Part shown: in pieces, positions 1-8,082 of the stretch | How positions within the stretch are numbered: the first letter of the stretch is position 1 | How the letters are laid out: the number at the start of each line of letters is the position of its first letter | Assembly: GCF_002157685.2 (NCBI RefSeq) | Contig: NZ_AP026738.1 | Span: forward strand, 4,960,001 to 5,024,000 | DNA: 64,000 nt | Direction of reading: 5' to 3' | Source: Comamonas thiooxydans | GTDB taxonomy: Bacteria > Pseudomonadota > Gammaproteobacteria > Burkholderiales > Burkholderiaceae_C | Program-made: the position numbers and the translations under genes | The notes under the pieces: generated by a model | The model's input: only the letters and a program-made list of their open reading frames with translations | Database searches by the model: none | What the model was told of the DNA's origin: nothing

Positions 1-1603
1 GCGTCTCGAAGGTGTGGAACGGAGCCGGAGAAGGCACTTCCCACTCCAGGCCTTCGGCCGCTTCCCAAGGCTTTTGCGGCGCCTTCTCGCCGTGACCGCG
101 CATCGCGGGCCAGACGACGAACAGGAAGAAATACACCTGCATCAGGCCGAAGCCAAAGCCGCCCAGGGAGGCAACCATGTTGAAGTCGGCGAACTGCATG
201 GGGTAGTCGGCATAGCGACGCGGCATGCCGGCCAGACCCAGGAAGTGCATGGGGAAAAAGGTGATGTTGAAGAAGATCAGCGAGCCCCAGAAGTGGATGC
301 GGCCGCGCGTCTCGGAATACATCACGCCCGTCCACTTGGGCGACCAGTAGTAATAGCCGGCGAACATGGAGAACAGCGAACCGGCCACCAGCACGTAGTG
401 GAAGTGGGCCACCACGTAATAGGTGTCCTGCAGCTGGATGTCGATGGGCGCCATGGACAGTATCAGCCCCGTGAAGCCGCCCATGGTGAACACGAAGATG
501 AAGCCCACGGCGAACAGCATCGGGGTTTCAAAGCTCATGGAGCCGCGCCACATGGTGGCCGTCCAGTTGAACACCTTCACGGCCGTGGGCACGGAGATCA
601 GCATGGTCGCGTACATGAAGAACAGCTGACCCGTGACCGGCATGCCGGTGGTGAACATGTGGTGCGCCCAGACGATGAAGGACAGGATGGCAATCGCCGC
701 CACGGCATAGACCATGGAGGTGTAGCCAAACAGCTTCTTGCGGCTGAAGGCGGGCACGATCTGGCTGACGATGCCGAAGGCCGGCAAGATCATGATGTAG
801 ACCTCGGGGTGGCCGAAGAACCAGAAGATGTGCTGGTACATCACCGGATCGCCACCGCCTGCAGGATTGAAGAAGCTGGTGCCGAAGTGACGATCGGTCA
901 GCGTCATGGTGATGGCGCCGGCCAGCACGGGCATCACGGCGATCAGCAGATAGGCGGTGATCAGCCATGTCCAGGCAAACAGCGGCATCTTCATCAGCGT
1001 CATGCCGGGCGCGCGCATGTTCAGGATGGTGACGATGATGTTGATCGCACCCATGATGGAGCTGGCACCCATGATGTGCATGGCAAAGATGCTGGTGTCC
1101 ATGGACGGGCCCATCTGCAGCGTCAGCGGCGCATACAGCGTCCAGCCGGCCGCAGGCGCACCGCCGGGCATGAAGAACGAGCCCACCAGCATGATGCCGG
1201 CGGGAATCAGCAGCCAGAAGCTGAAGTTGTTCATGCGCGCAAACGCCATGTCGGAAGCACCGATCTGCAGCGGCAGCATCCAGTTCGCGAAGCCCACGAA
1301 GGCCGGCATGATGGCGCCGAACACCATGATCAGGCCGTGCATGGTGGTGAGCTGGTTGAACAGCTCGGGATTGACGATCTGCAGGCCGGGTTCGAACAGC
1401 TCGGCACGGATCAGCATGGCCAGAATGCCTCCCACCATCAGCATGGTGAAGGAGAACAGCAGGTACATCGTGCCGATGTCCTTGTGATTGGTGGCAAACA
1501 GCCAGCGGCGCCAGCCCGAGGGCATGGCGTGGTGATGGTCATCGTGCCCATGGTCGTGACCATGGCCCTCATGGGTGTGGACGGGAGGAACTACGGCGCT
1601 CAT
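1..1603 (-). CDS. ctaD: Cytochrome c oxidase subunit I, C-terminus cut by window edge
   Basis: Catalytic heme-copper subunit of the aa3-type terminal oxidase in the inner membrane; it reduces O2 to water and pumps protons. The reverse-strand translation stays open from the ATG at 1603 to the window edge, giving about 534 residues. Visible family motifs are the helix with [11 protein letters not shown] (CuB His and the His-Tyr crosslink region), the paired CuB histidines in [10 protein letters not shown], and VVAHFHYVL carrying the heme ligands. The N-terminus is a short His-rich cytoplasmic tail ([17 protein letters not shown]) before the conserved [26 protein letters not shown] precedes the start. 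It lies 34 bp downstream of ctaC and is probably cotranscribed with it. The last residues and the stop codon are outside the window. Confidence 0.97.
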   Translation of the reverse strand, partial: MSAVVPPVHTHEGHGHDHGHDDHHHAMPSGWRRWLFATNHKDIGTMYLLFSFTMLMVGGILAMLIRAELFEPGLQIVNPELFNQLTTMHGLIMVFGAIMPAFVGFANWMLPLQIGASDMAFARMNNFSFWLLIPAGIMLVGSFFMPGGAPAAGWTLYAPLTLQMGPSMDTSIFAMHIMGASSIMGAINIIVTILNMRAPGMTLMKMPLFAWTWLITAYLLIAVMPVLAGAITMTLTDRHFGTSFFNPAGGGDPVMYQHIFWFFGHPEVYIMILPAFGIVSQIVPAFSRKKLFGYTSMVYAVAAIAILSFIVWAHHMFTTGMPVTGQLFFMYATMLISVPTAVKVFNWTATMWRGSMSFETPMLFAVGFIFVFTMGGFTGLILSMAPIDIQLQDTYYVVAHFHYVLVAGSLFSMFAGYYYWSPKWTGVMYSETRGRIHFWGSLIFFNITFFPMHFLGLAGMPRRYADYPMQFADFNMVASLGGFGFGLMQVYFFLFVVWPAMRGHGEKAPQKPWEAAEGLEWEVPSPAPFHTFET

Positions 1604-1637
1604 ATTCTTTTCTCCAATCGGTCTCTATACCCGGGGC

Positions 1638-3212
1638 TTACTTCGCGGCCGTGATGTCAACACGGCGTGCCTGCTGGTCCGAGCCTGCCGCAGCCGTGAT
1701 GGTCTCGGGCTTGCGCAGCTCGATGCGGTCTCCCGCAATACCGCTGTCCTCCAGCAGCTTGGCCACGGCCTTGGCTCGCTCCTTGGCCAGCTCCGCGTTC
1801 TTGTCGGCGTTGCCGGTGGAGTCCACAAAGCCCGACAGAGCAATCTTGCCGTCCTTGTGGGCCTTCCAGTACTCGGCCGCCTTCTTCACCGCAGCCTGAG
1901 CCTGATCGTCGAGCGCGCTCTTGCCGGTCTCGAAAAAGACCTGATAAGGGCCTGCATCGCTGGCGGCAGCGGCTGCACCTTGCGCAGGAGCAGCAGAGTC
2001 GGCAGCCGGAGCTGCGGGTGCCGCACTTCCGCCGCCTTCAGGGAACTTGCCGCCGCGCGCAGCCACAAACTGGGCGGGCTGCACCAGCTGGCCGGTCTGG
2101 TTGCTCCAGTGGTTCTTGGCAAAGGTCACCACCGCTGCCAGCTCGGTGTCGCTCAGCTGCTTCCAGGCCGGCATGGCACCGTTGGCGCGGCCTTCGAGCA
2201 CGGCATGCATCATGTCGGCCGTGGGGCCCAGCACCACGGGACTGCCGTCCAGCGGCTTGATGGGACCGGCTCCCTTGCCATTGGCCTGGTGGCAGGCAGC
2301 GCAGTTGGCGGCATAGACTTTTTCGCCACGTGCCACCAGATCGGCCAGTACCCAGACCTTGTTCGGATCATCGGCCTTGGCGGCCAGCTTCTTCTTTTCT
2401 TCGGCCACCCAGGCGCTGTAAGCCTCCGCAGACAGCACCTTCACGTGGATGGGCATGTAGGCATGTTCCTTGCCGCACAACTCGGCACACTGGCCGTAGT
2501 AGTCGCCGGTCTTCTCGGCCTTGAACCAGGTGTCGCGCACAAAGCCGGGAATCGCGTCCTGCTTGATGCCGAAGGCCGGCACCATGAAGGAGTGGATCAC
2601 ATCGTTGGCCGTGGTGATGATGCGCACCTTCTTGCCCACGGGAACGACCAGCGGGTTGTCGACTCTCAGCAGATAGTCGCTGGGCGCGTTGCTCACATCG
2701 CCGCTGTTGGACATCTGGCGCTGGGCGTTATCCAGCGTGGACACAAAGCCCAGGCCTTCGCCCTCGCCGCTCAGATAGTCATAACCCCATTTCCACTGGT
2801 AGCCGGTGGCCTTGATGGTGAGGTCGGCATTGGTCGTGTCTTTCTGTGCCACCAGCACCTTGGTGGCTGGCAGCGCCATCAGGATCACGATGATGAAGGG
2901 AGCCACCGTCCAGGCCACTTCCACCTTGACCGATTCATGGAAGTTCGCGGCCTTGGCTCCCTGGGATTTGCGGTGCTTCCAGATGGAATAGAACATCACC
3001 CCGAACACCGCGATGAAGATCACCGTGCAGATGATGAGCATCATCCAGTGCAGCCAGTGCTGCTCCACGGCAATGCGTGTCACAGGCGGATGCAGATTGA
3101 GCTGGTTGACGGCAGGGCCTCCCGGCAGATCCTGCGCCGCATAGGCCATGGAACTGCCCCACGCCGCCAAGGCCAAACTCCAGGGAACCAGCTTGGTGGA
3201 AATGTTTTTCAT
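1638..3212 (-). CDS. ctaC: Cytochrome c oxidase subunit II fused to cytochrome c and an OmpA-like domain
   Basis: Electron-entry subunit of the oxidase. Domains in order: signal peptide (about residues 1-27), two membrane helices (about 57-78 and 102-118), a periplasmic cupredoxin with CuA ligands in HSFMVPAFG and YYGQCAELCGKEHAYMP, a class I cytochrome c with CAACH near 305 and a later GAMPAWK methionine ligand, an Ala/Pro-rich linker (about 395-420), and a final 100 residues resembling the OmpA/MotB peptidoglycan-binding fold (FFETGKSALDD, LSGFVDSTG, NAELAKERAKAV). The fused cytochrome c is typical of caa3-like enzymes; the OmpA-like tail makes the protein about 524 residues, longer than usual. 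The ATG at 3212 is preferred; an in-frame GTG at 3221 sits too close to AGAGG. ctaD follows directly. Confidence 0.96.
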   Translation of the reverse strand: MKNISTKLVPWSLALAAWGSSMAYAAQDLPGGPAVNQLNLHPPVTRIAVEQHWLHWMMLIICTVIFIAVFGVMFYSIWKHRKSQGAKAANFHESVKVEVAWTVAPFIIVILMALPATKVLVAQKDTTNADLTIKATGYQWKWGYDYLSGEGEGLGFVSTLDNAQRQMSNSGDVSNAPSDYLLRVDNPLVVPVGKKVRIITTANDVIHSFMVPAFGIKQDAIPGFVRDTWFKAEKTGDYYGQCAELCGKEHAYMPIHVKVLSAEAYSAWVAEEKKKLAAKADDPNKVWVLADLVARGEKVYAANCAACHQANGKGAGPIKPLDGSPVVLGPTADMMHAVLEGRANGAMPAWKQLSDTELAAVVTFAKNHWSNQTGQLVQPAQFVAARGGKFPEGGGSAAPAAPAADSAAPAQGAAAAASDAGPYQVFFETGKSALDDQAQAAVKKAAEYWKAHKDGKIALSGFVDSTGNADKNAELAKERAKAVAKLLEDSGIAGDRIELRKPETITAAAGSDQQARRVDITAAK

Positions 3213-3791
3213 CGTTTTCACTTACCTCTAAGCCTCAGTTGTCCACTCGCTCACACCGCTTCCGCCGCTGCCGGCCGGAAGGCTGTGACACTCACACTAC
3301 CTCGCGAACTTCAACGCAGCATGCCCCAGAATTTGATAGCACTGTCTGCGCGCATTCACTAATGCATGTACCGGAAACCCATGCCAACCGGGCTTGCACA
3401 GGCAAGCCTGACCGGACTTGAAACTCGTACTGGCAAGCGCATCTCACGGCAAACGCCGGACATGGCTGAAACTGGTCTGGCAGCCAGGACAGAAAGAGGG
3501 GAGATGGGACGCTGCTGTACCGCGGCTACCGCCGGGCACAGGGATGCATCAGCGCAGCAGGAAGCTGGCTTGTGGTGATGATGAAATGCGAAAACCGGCC
3601 GCTGTCGAACCCGCTGGCCAGTCCCCTTGGCAAAGCGAAACACCCGATATCTCCCCTGGCGGCTTGGGCCGCACTGTCTGTTTTCCTTCAGGCAGGAGAG
3701 AAGCCCGAAGAACTGCTGCTATCCATGAAGTAACTAGGGGAAATTGTAGGCAGCTTTGTGTCGAATCAATGACCGGAAAACGACAGATGTG
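3213..3791. other. Intergenic region upstream of ctaC, no gene recognised
   Basis: About 580 bp between the ctaC start and the end of the BioC-like gene. Short open frames exist on both strands, but none has a ribosome-binding site plus recognisable protein character, and they overlap each other. The ctaC promoter must lie here, but I see no clear -35/-10 pair. Confidence 0.5.
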
Positions 3792-4700
3792 CTATCGCAA
3801 ACCCGTGTTGCGCGGCTGTTTGAGCATGGCCTTCATGTCTTCCAGCGACACGGCGCTATTGGCTTCCAGACGCAGCTTGGGCTGCGGTTTGTAGGCGTGA
3901 CCATAGACGATCTCGAAGGTCAGCGAGAGCTGTCCATCGGGCTGCTTGTCGGCCCAGTGCTGCTCAATTTTCTGCAACAGCCCGGCCTTCCAGCCACGGC
4001 CGCGCAGGCCGGCAAAACGCCCGGGGTGGAAATTGCGGCCCAGTTCGCGCAGCTCCTGCAGCAGACGCTGCGGCGTGGCGAAGGTCAGGGTGATGCGCTC
4101 CATGTCCATCACCGGTTCGGCAAAGCCGGAGTGCACCAGCATGTCGCCCCAGTCATGCATATCGGTAAACGTATGACCTGCCGGCCCCCAGCCCAGTTCG
4201 GCGTAGAGCCTGTGCAGCTGCTGCACCGTATCCGGCCCGAGGCAGGAGAACATGACATAGCCATCGACCTTGAGCGCCTTGTGCCAGCGCTCGATCAGGG
4301 TCTGCGGGTCGGCTGCGGTATGCAGCAGCATATTGGCCCAGAGCATGTCCATGCTGGCATCTGCGGGCGCCCCCATCTGCACGGCAGCCCCCTTCCAGCG
4401 CGAGAGCTGCCACCAGCGGCTGCCGAGCTTGTCCTGGGCCACCGCCTCGCGGCGGGCTACGGGTTCATAGATCGTGCATTCGGCCTGCGGATAACGCTCG
4501 CGCAGCAGATGGTGTGCCTGCATGCCACCGCGAACCGGCTCCCAGTGGCACCAGGTCTCGGGCGGCTTCACGATCCAGTCCAGGCGCTGCTGCATGCGGC
4601 TGGCCACCTCCTCGTGCAACCAGGGAGATTCGGCCGGAGCGGCCATTTGCCAATGGTTTGCAGCTGCAGAATCAATTGTGGGAGGCAGGACGTGGGACAT
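3792..4700 (-). CDS. BioC-like class I SAM methyltransferase
   Basis: About 302 residues with the layout of the BioC/methyltransferase-11 family: acidic mid-domain motif MDMLWANMLLHTAADPQTL, then LKVDGYVMFSCLGPDTVQQL (post-motif strand and helix), then HDWGDMLVHSGFAEPVMDME. BioC methylates malonyl-ACP to start pimelate synthesis for biotin. The usual glycine-rich motif I (DLGCGTG) is not recognisable; the matching position reads WEPVRGGMQAHHLL, so SAM binding may be altered. The ATG at 4700 is chosen because the 16 residues upstream lack family character. It is divergent from comF, with 90 bp between starts. The role in biotin synthesis is inferred from family only; no bio genes are adjacent. 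Confidence 0.75.
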   Translation of the reverse strand: MSHVLPPTIDSAAANHWQMAAPAESPWLHEEVASRMQQRLDWIVKPPETWCHWEPVRGGMQAHHLLRERYPQAECTIYEPVARREAVAQDKLGSRWWQLSRWKGAAVQMGAPADASMDMLWANMLLHTAADPQTLIERWHKALKVDGYVMFSCLGPDTVQQLHRLYAELGWGPAGHTFTDMHDWGDMLVHSGFAEPVMDMERITLTFATPQRLLQELRELGRNFHPGRFAGLRGRGWKAGLLQKIEQHWADKQPDGQLSLTFEIVYGHAYKPQPKLRLEANSAVSLEDMKAMLKQPRNTGLR

Positions 4701-4790
4701 GGGCAGACAAAAGCAGGCAGAGAGTCGAGCAAGCGAGCCGCTCACCAACTGCCGGAGTGAAGATCAATGCGGCGCGAGTATATTGATTCC

Positions 4791-5531
4791 ATGCCCGACC
4801 TTCATGCGACATGGCTTTCACACCTGCGCCGCCAGCAGCAGCGTTGGCTGGATGCCTTGCCCAGCCAGTGCGCAGTCTGTGGACGCTGGCCGGGGCCACG
4901 CATCTGCCGCGACTGCCATGCACGCTGGGCTCAGCACAAGCACCGCTGCCACAGTTGTGCCCTGCCGCTGCCCGCTCTGGTCAGCCTCTGCGGCAACTGC
5001 CTCAAGCAACCACCCCAACTCAAGCGCTGCACCGCCGCGCTGGACTATGCCTACCCCTGGCAAAACCTCATCACACGCTACAAATTTCAGGCCGATCTGG
5101 GGTTGGTGCGCAGTCTGGGCAGGCTGATGGCCAGTCACCCCGAAGTCAGGGAGCAGCTGAGGGCCTGCGATGCCTTGCTGCCCATGCCGGCCTCCGCACA
5201 GCGCGTGCGCGAGCGCGGCTTTGACCACAGCCTGCTGCTGGCACGCTCCCTCTCGGAGCAATATGGCAGGCCTTTACCCTTGCTGAGCGAGGCTGTGCAA
5301 CGCCAACATCTGGAGCTGCCCCAACATGCCTCCAGTCGGGAACAAAGACTGCGCCAGCTACGCGGCATTTTCAGCCTCGTCCCGGCTCGACAGGCTCTGG
5401 TAAAAGGGCGGGAGATTTTGCTGCTCGACGACGTGATGACCACCGGTGCCACGCTGGATGCACTGGCAGGCTGCCTGCTGTCGGCCGGCGCAGCATCGGT
5501 CAGCGCAGTCGTGCTGGCACGCACGCCTTGA
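4791..5531 (+). CDS. comF: ComF family phosphoribosyltransferase-like protein
   Basis: About 246 residues. The N-terminal zinc-ribbon has paired cysteines (CAVCGRWPGPRICRDC, CHSCALPL, LCGNC), and the C-terminal phosphoribosyltransferase fold ends in the PRPP loop LLLDDVMTTGAT. RVRERGFDHSLLLA is a strongly conserved ComF segment. ComF homologues are needed for DNA uptake in naturally competent bacteria (also called GntX/Com101A), though the biochemical step is unclear. An in-frame ATG at 4767 would add eight residues; the ATG at 4791 (MPDLHATWL) is preferred. It is followed 70 bp later by trmL. Confidence 0.92.
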   Translation: MPDLHATWLSHLRRQQQRWLDALPSQCAVCGRWPGPRICRDCHARWAQHKHRCHSCALPLPALVSLCGNCLKQPPQLKRCTAALDYAYPWQNLITRYKFQADLGLVRSLGRLMASHPEVREQLRACDALLPMPASAQRVRERGFDHSLLLARSLSEQYGRPLPLLSEAVQRQHLELPQHASSREQRLRQLRGIFSLVPARQALVKGREILLLDDVMTTGATLDALAGCLLSAGAASVSAVVLARTP

Positions 5532-5601
5532 CCCATATTCGCCAGTCTGGAACTGCGGAGGCGGCAGCGTGGGTCAAAGCCGGGCTGCACAATAGCGCCC
5601 C

Positions 5602-6096
5602 ATGTTTCATATCGTTCTTGTGGCGCCCGAGATCCCTCCCAACACGGGCAATGTCATCCGTCTGGCCGCCAATACGGGTTGCAGCCTGCATCTGATCGAG
5701 CCGCTGGGCTTTTCCATGGAAGACCGGCATATGCGCCGCGCCGGACTGGACTATCACGAGTACGCCAATGTGGCCCGCCACGCCAGCTGGGAAGCCTTCC
5801 TCGAAACCTGTCAGCCGCAGCGCGAGCGCATGTTCGCCATGACCACGCATAGCAGCAGCCCGGCCCATGCCATGGAATTCAAAGCTGGCGACTGGCTGGT
5901 CTTTGGTTCTGAAAGCAAAGGACTGCCACCCGAGGTGCGCGCCCAGTTCCCCAACGAGCAGCGACTGCGCCTGCCCATGCTGGCCTCTCAACGCAGCCTG
6001 AACTTGTCCAATGCCGTGGCCGTGACGGTGTTCGAAGCCTGGCGCCAGCAGGGTTTCGCGGGTGCTGCCCTTGCAGAGCCAAAGACTGCGCTTTAA
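5602..6096 (+). CDS. trmL: tRNA (cytidine/uridine-34-2'-O)-methyltransferase TrmL
   Basis: A 164-residue SPOUT-class enzyme that 2'-O-methylates the wobble nucleotide of tRNA-Leu isoacceptors. Characteristic motifs are the N-terminal VAPEIPPNTGNVIRLAANTG, LVFGSESKGLP (SAM-binding knot loop) and LPMLASQRSLNLSNAVAV near the C-terminus. Length equals the compact TrmL/YibK family, which lacks the extra RNA-binding domain of other SPOUT enzymes. It follows comF in the same orientation and may be cotranscribed. Confidence 0.95.
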   Translation: MFHIVLVAPEIPPNTGNVIRLAANTGCSLHLIEPLGFSMEDRHMRRAGLDYHEYANVARHASWEAFLETCQPQRERMFAMTTHSSSPAHAMEFKAGDWLVFGSESKGLPPEVRAQFPNEQRLRLPMLASQRSLNLSNAVAVTVFEAWRQQGFAGAALAEPKTAL

Positions 6097-6249
6097 GTTC
6101 CCGCCTATTGTCTCTAATTTCGGAACAATAAGTTGCGCAACAGGGGGTTTTTCTCGCAATTAGATCGTCCTAAAGTACGACTCATGGACTTGCAGCCGAC
6201 CGACGATATCCGCCAGGACTGCAGGCCCGATGTACCCAAAGGACGAATC

Positions 6250-6558
6250 ATGAAATACGCCAACCGCTTTGCCATCGTTGCCGCCCTGGCCATGTCTGCC
6301 GCCGCTGCACAGGCCGCAGGCTTTGACTTCACCGGCGACCACTACCCTCCCGAAGTTGCAGGTCAGTCCACCCTGACCCGTGCCCAGGTCAAGGCCCAGG
6401 TGCAGGACGCCATGGCCAGGGGTCAGCTGCAGCCCGTTGGCGATGCCTATCTGCCTCTGTCCCAGCAACAGCAATCCAGCAACCTCAGCCGTGAGCAAGT
6501 GCGCCAGGAAACCATTGCCGCAGGCAAGGCCGGTTTGCTGGACAACTATGGCGAATGA
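6250..6558 (+). CDS. DUF4148 domain small exported protein
   Basis: A 102-residue protein with a clear signal peptide (MKYANRFAIVAALAMSAAAAQA), then a short soluble part with two similar segments: STLTRAQVKAQVQDAMARGQL and SNLSREQVRQETIAAGKAG. This [LS]TRxQVxxEV pattern is the DUF4148 signature common in Burkholderiales; the function is unknown. An open frame extends upstream to 6133, but the ATG at 6250 is the one followed by the signal peptide. A strong terminator follows at about 6604. Confidence 0.85.
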   Translation: MKYANRFAIVAALAMSAAAAQAAGFDFTGDHYPPEVAGQSTLTRAQVKAQVQDAMARGQLQPVGDAYLPLSQQQQSSNLSREQVRQETIAAGKAGLLDNYGE

Positions 6559-6603
6559 CGGCCTCTGCGCAGCACCCTGCTGTGCAAGGTGCGGCTCAAT
6601 AAC

Positions 6604-6636
6604 AAAGCCCCAAGGCCGATGCCAAGGGGCTTTTTT
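6604..6636 (+). terminator. Rho-independent terminator after the DUF4148 gene
   Basis: Stem AAGCCCC/GGGGCTT with an inner GGC/GCC pair around CGAT, followed by six T residues. It lies 46 bp after the DUF4148 stop. Confidence 0.85.
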
Positions 6637-6661
6637 CATGGCTTGAAAACTGCGCCGCGAA

Positions 6662-7126
6662 TCAGGCCGCAGCACCAAAGCTGCGCGCCAGCGACTCAGC
6701 CACGCACACAGGCTTGTCGCTGCCCTCGCGCTCCACCGTCACCAGCCAGGTCATCTGGATGCCAGCCGGCTCGATGCGCTCCGCTGCCTGCAATGTCATG
6801 CGGGCCCGCAAGCGGCTGTTGACGGGCACCGGGGCCATGAAGCGCACACGGTTGAGCCCGTAGTTCACCCCCATCTTGGCGCCTTCGATCTTGAAAGTGC
6901 CTTCGAAAAACTGAGGCAGCAGGGACAGCGTGAGAAAGCCATGGGCAATCGGCGCGCCGAACGGCCCCTGGGCTGCACGCTCGGGATCGGTATGAATCCA
7001 TTGCTGATCGCCCGTGGCATCGGCAAACATTTGAATCTGGGCCTGTGTGATGGTGATCCAGTCGCTGACGGCGACTTCCTGCCCAATCGAGGCCAGCACT
7101 TCGGAGTAGGAGCGAAAGGTTTTCAT
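6662..7126 (-). CDS. MaoC-like (R)-enoyl-CoA hydratase
   Basis: A 154-residue single hot-dog-fold protein of the MaoC/NodN type. The hydratase-2 motif is visible as MFADATGDQQWIHTDPERA (catalytic Asp and His), followed by GPFGAPIAHGFLTLSLLP. Enzymes of this type hydrate trans-2-enoyl-CoA in fatty-acid or polyhydroxyalkanoate metabolism; the specific substrate cannot be told. The ATG at 7126 begins MKTFRSYSEVLASIG, the usual family N-terminus; the upstream in-frame extension is not family-like. It ends convergently against the DUF4148 terminator. Confidence 0.88.
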   Translation of the reverse strand: MKTFRSYSEVLASIGQEVAVSDWITITQAQIQMFADATGDQQWIHTDPERAAQGPFGAPIAHGFLTLSLLPQFFEGTFKIEGAKMGVNYGLNRVRFMAPVPVNSRLRARMTLQAAERIEPAGIQMTWLVTVEREGSDKPVCVAESLARSFGAAA

Positions 7127-7259
7127 GCCCCCCAATGTAGAAGCCCCCTGCCCTGCGCCATGTCTGACGCGGGACAAGGGGCTTACCCTAGATCATTCGA
7201 TCAAATATGCCGCTGACTCAATCTATTCATACGCTGGCAGCTATGCTTTTCAAAGCAGA

Positions 7260-7898
7260 TCAGGCTTCGCTGGAACGCTGAACAAAAAACAGGCCTGTAC
7301 CCACGGCCATCAGCAGGCCGCCGAACACGCGGTTCTGGTTGCGCATGGCGCGTGCGCTGCGCATCAGGCCGCGCAAGGCGCTGGCGCCTGCGGCATAGCT
7401 GTGCATCACCGTGGTGTCCACGGCCAGCATGGTCACGGCCAGAATCGCCAACTGAGGGGCCAGAGGACGGCTGGTGGTCATGAACTGCGGCAGCACGGCG
7501 ACCATGAAGATGATGCCCTTGGGATTGGTGGCATTGGTCAGAAAGCCCGTCAGCACGCGCTTTTTGAGACTGGCCTCGGGCACGGCCTCTTGCGCAGCCA
7601 GCGGCGAGCCGCCCGAACGCCACTGGCTGATGCCCAGATAGATGAGATAGCCGGCGCCCACGATCTTGACGGCATTGAAGGCCCACTCGGACGCCATGAG
7701 CAGCGAGCCCACGCCGGCACCTGCTATCAACAAGATGAGCAGCAGCCCGAGCTGCAGACCCATGATGGTGGCGCTGGTCTTGCGCACGCCATAGGACAGG
7801 CCATGACTCATGGACAGCACAGCCCCCGACCCCGGCGAGACCGCGATGATCCAGGAGGCCACAAAAAAAGCAAACCAGGTGTGCAGATCCATACTCAC
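7260..7898 (-). CDS. LysE/RhtB family amino-acid exporter
   Basis: A 212-residue polytopic membrane protein with the N-terminal SPGSGAVLSMSHGLSYG of the LysE/RhtB/CadD superfamily, followed by GLQLGLLLILLIAGAG, the re-entrant KIVGAGYLIYLGISQWRSG segment, and the conserved GFLTNATNPKGIIFMVAVLPQF. Family members export amino acids or homoserine lactones; the substrate here is not predictable. Start at 7898 (MSMDLHTW); the ATG at 7892 is equally possible. Divergent from the Kef-type gene. Confidence 0.9.
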   Translation of the reverse strand: MSMDLHTWFAFFVASWIIAVSPGSGAVLSMSHGLSYGVRKTSATIMGLQLGLLLILLIAGAGVGSLLMASEWAFNAVKIVGAGYLIYLGISQWRSGGSPLAAQEAVPEASLKKRVLTGFLTNATNPKGIIFMVAVLPQFMTTSRPLAPQLAILAVTMLAVDTTVMHSYAAGASALRGLMRSARAMRNQNRVFGGLLMAVGTGLFFVQRSSEA

Positions 7899-8082
7899 TC
7901 CAAACGCCGATCTAAAGCGCCCATCTTAAAAGTTGCGCTGTCAACTTGCAGACGCAGGGTTGAGCAGGCGCTATAAGCACCAGGTAAACATTCGTGCCTT
8001 TTTTCTTTCTGTCAAAAATCTGACGCTTGGCTACGGGTGCCAAAATGGAATATCTCTAGGGTTAACACCACATAACATTCCC

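Noticed and set aside
14..1654. 546-codon plus-strand open frame
   Set aside because: It is antisense to ctaD. The reverse translation gives an unbroken heme-copper oxidase, while this frame is His/Arg/Gly-rich without family character.
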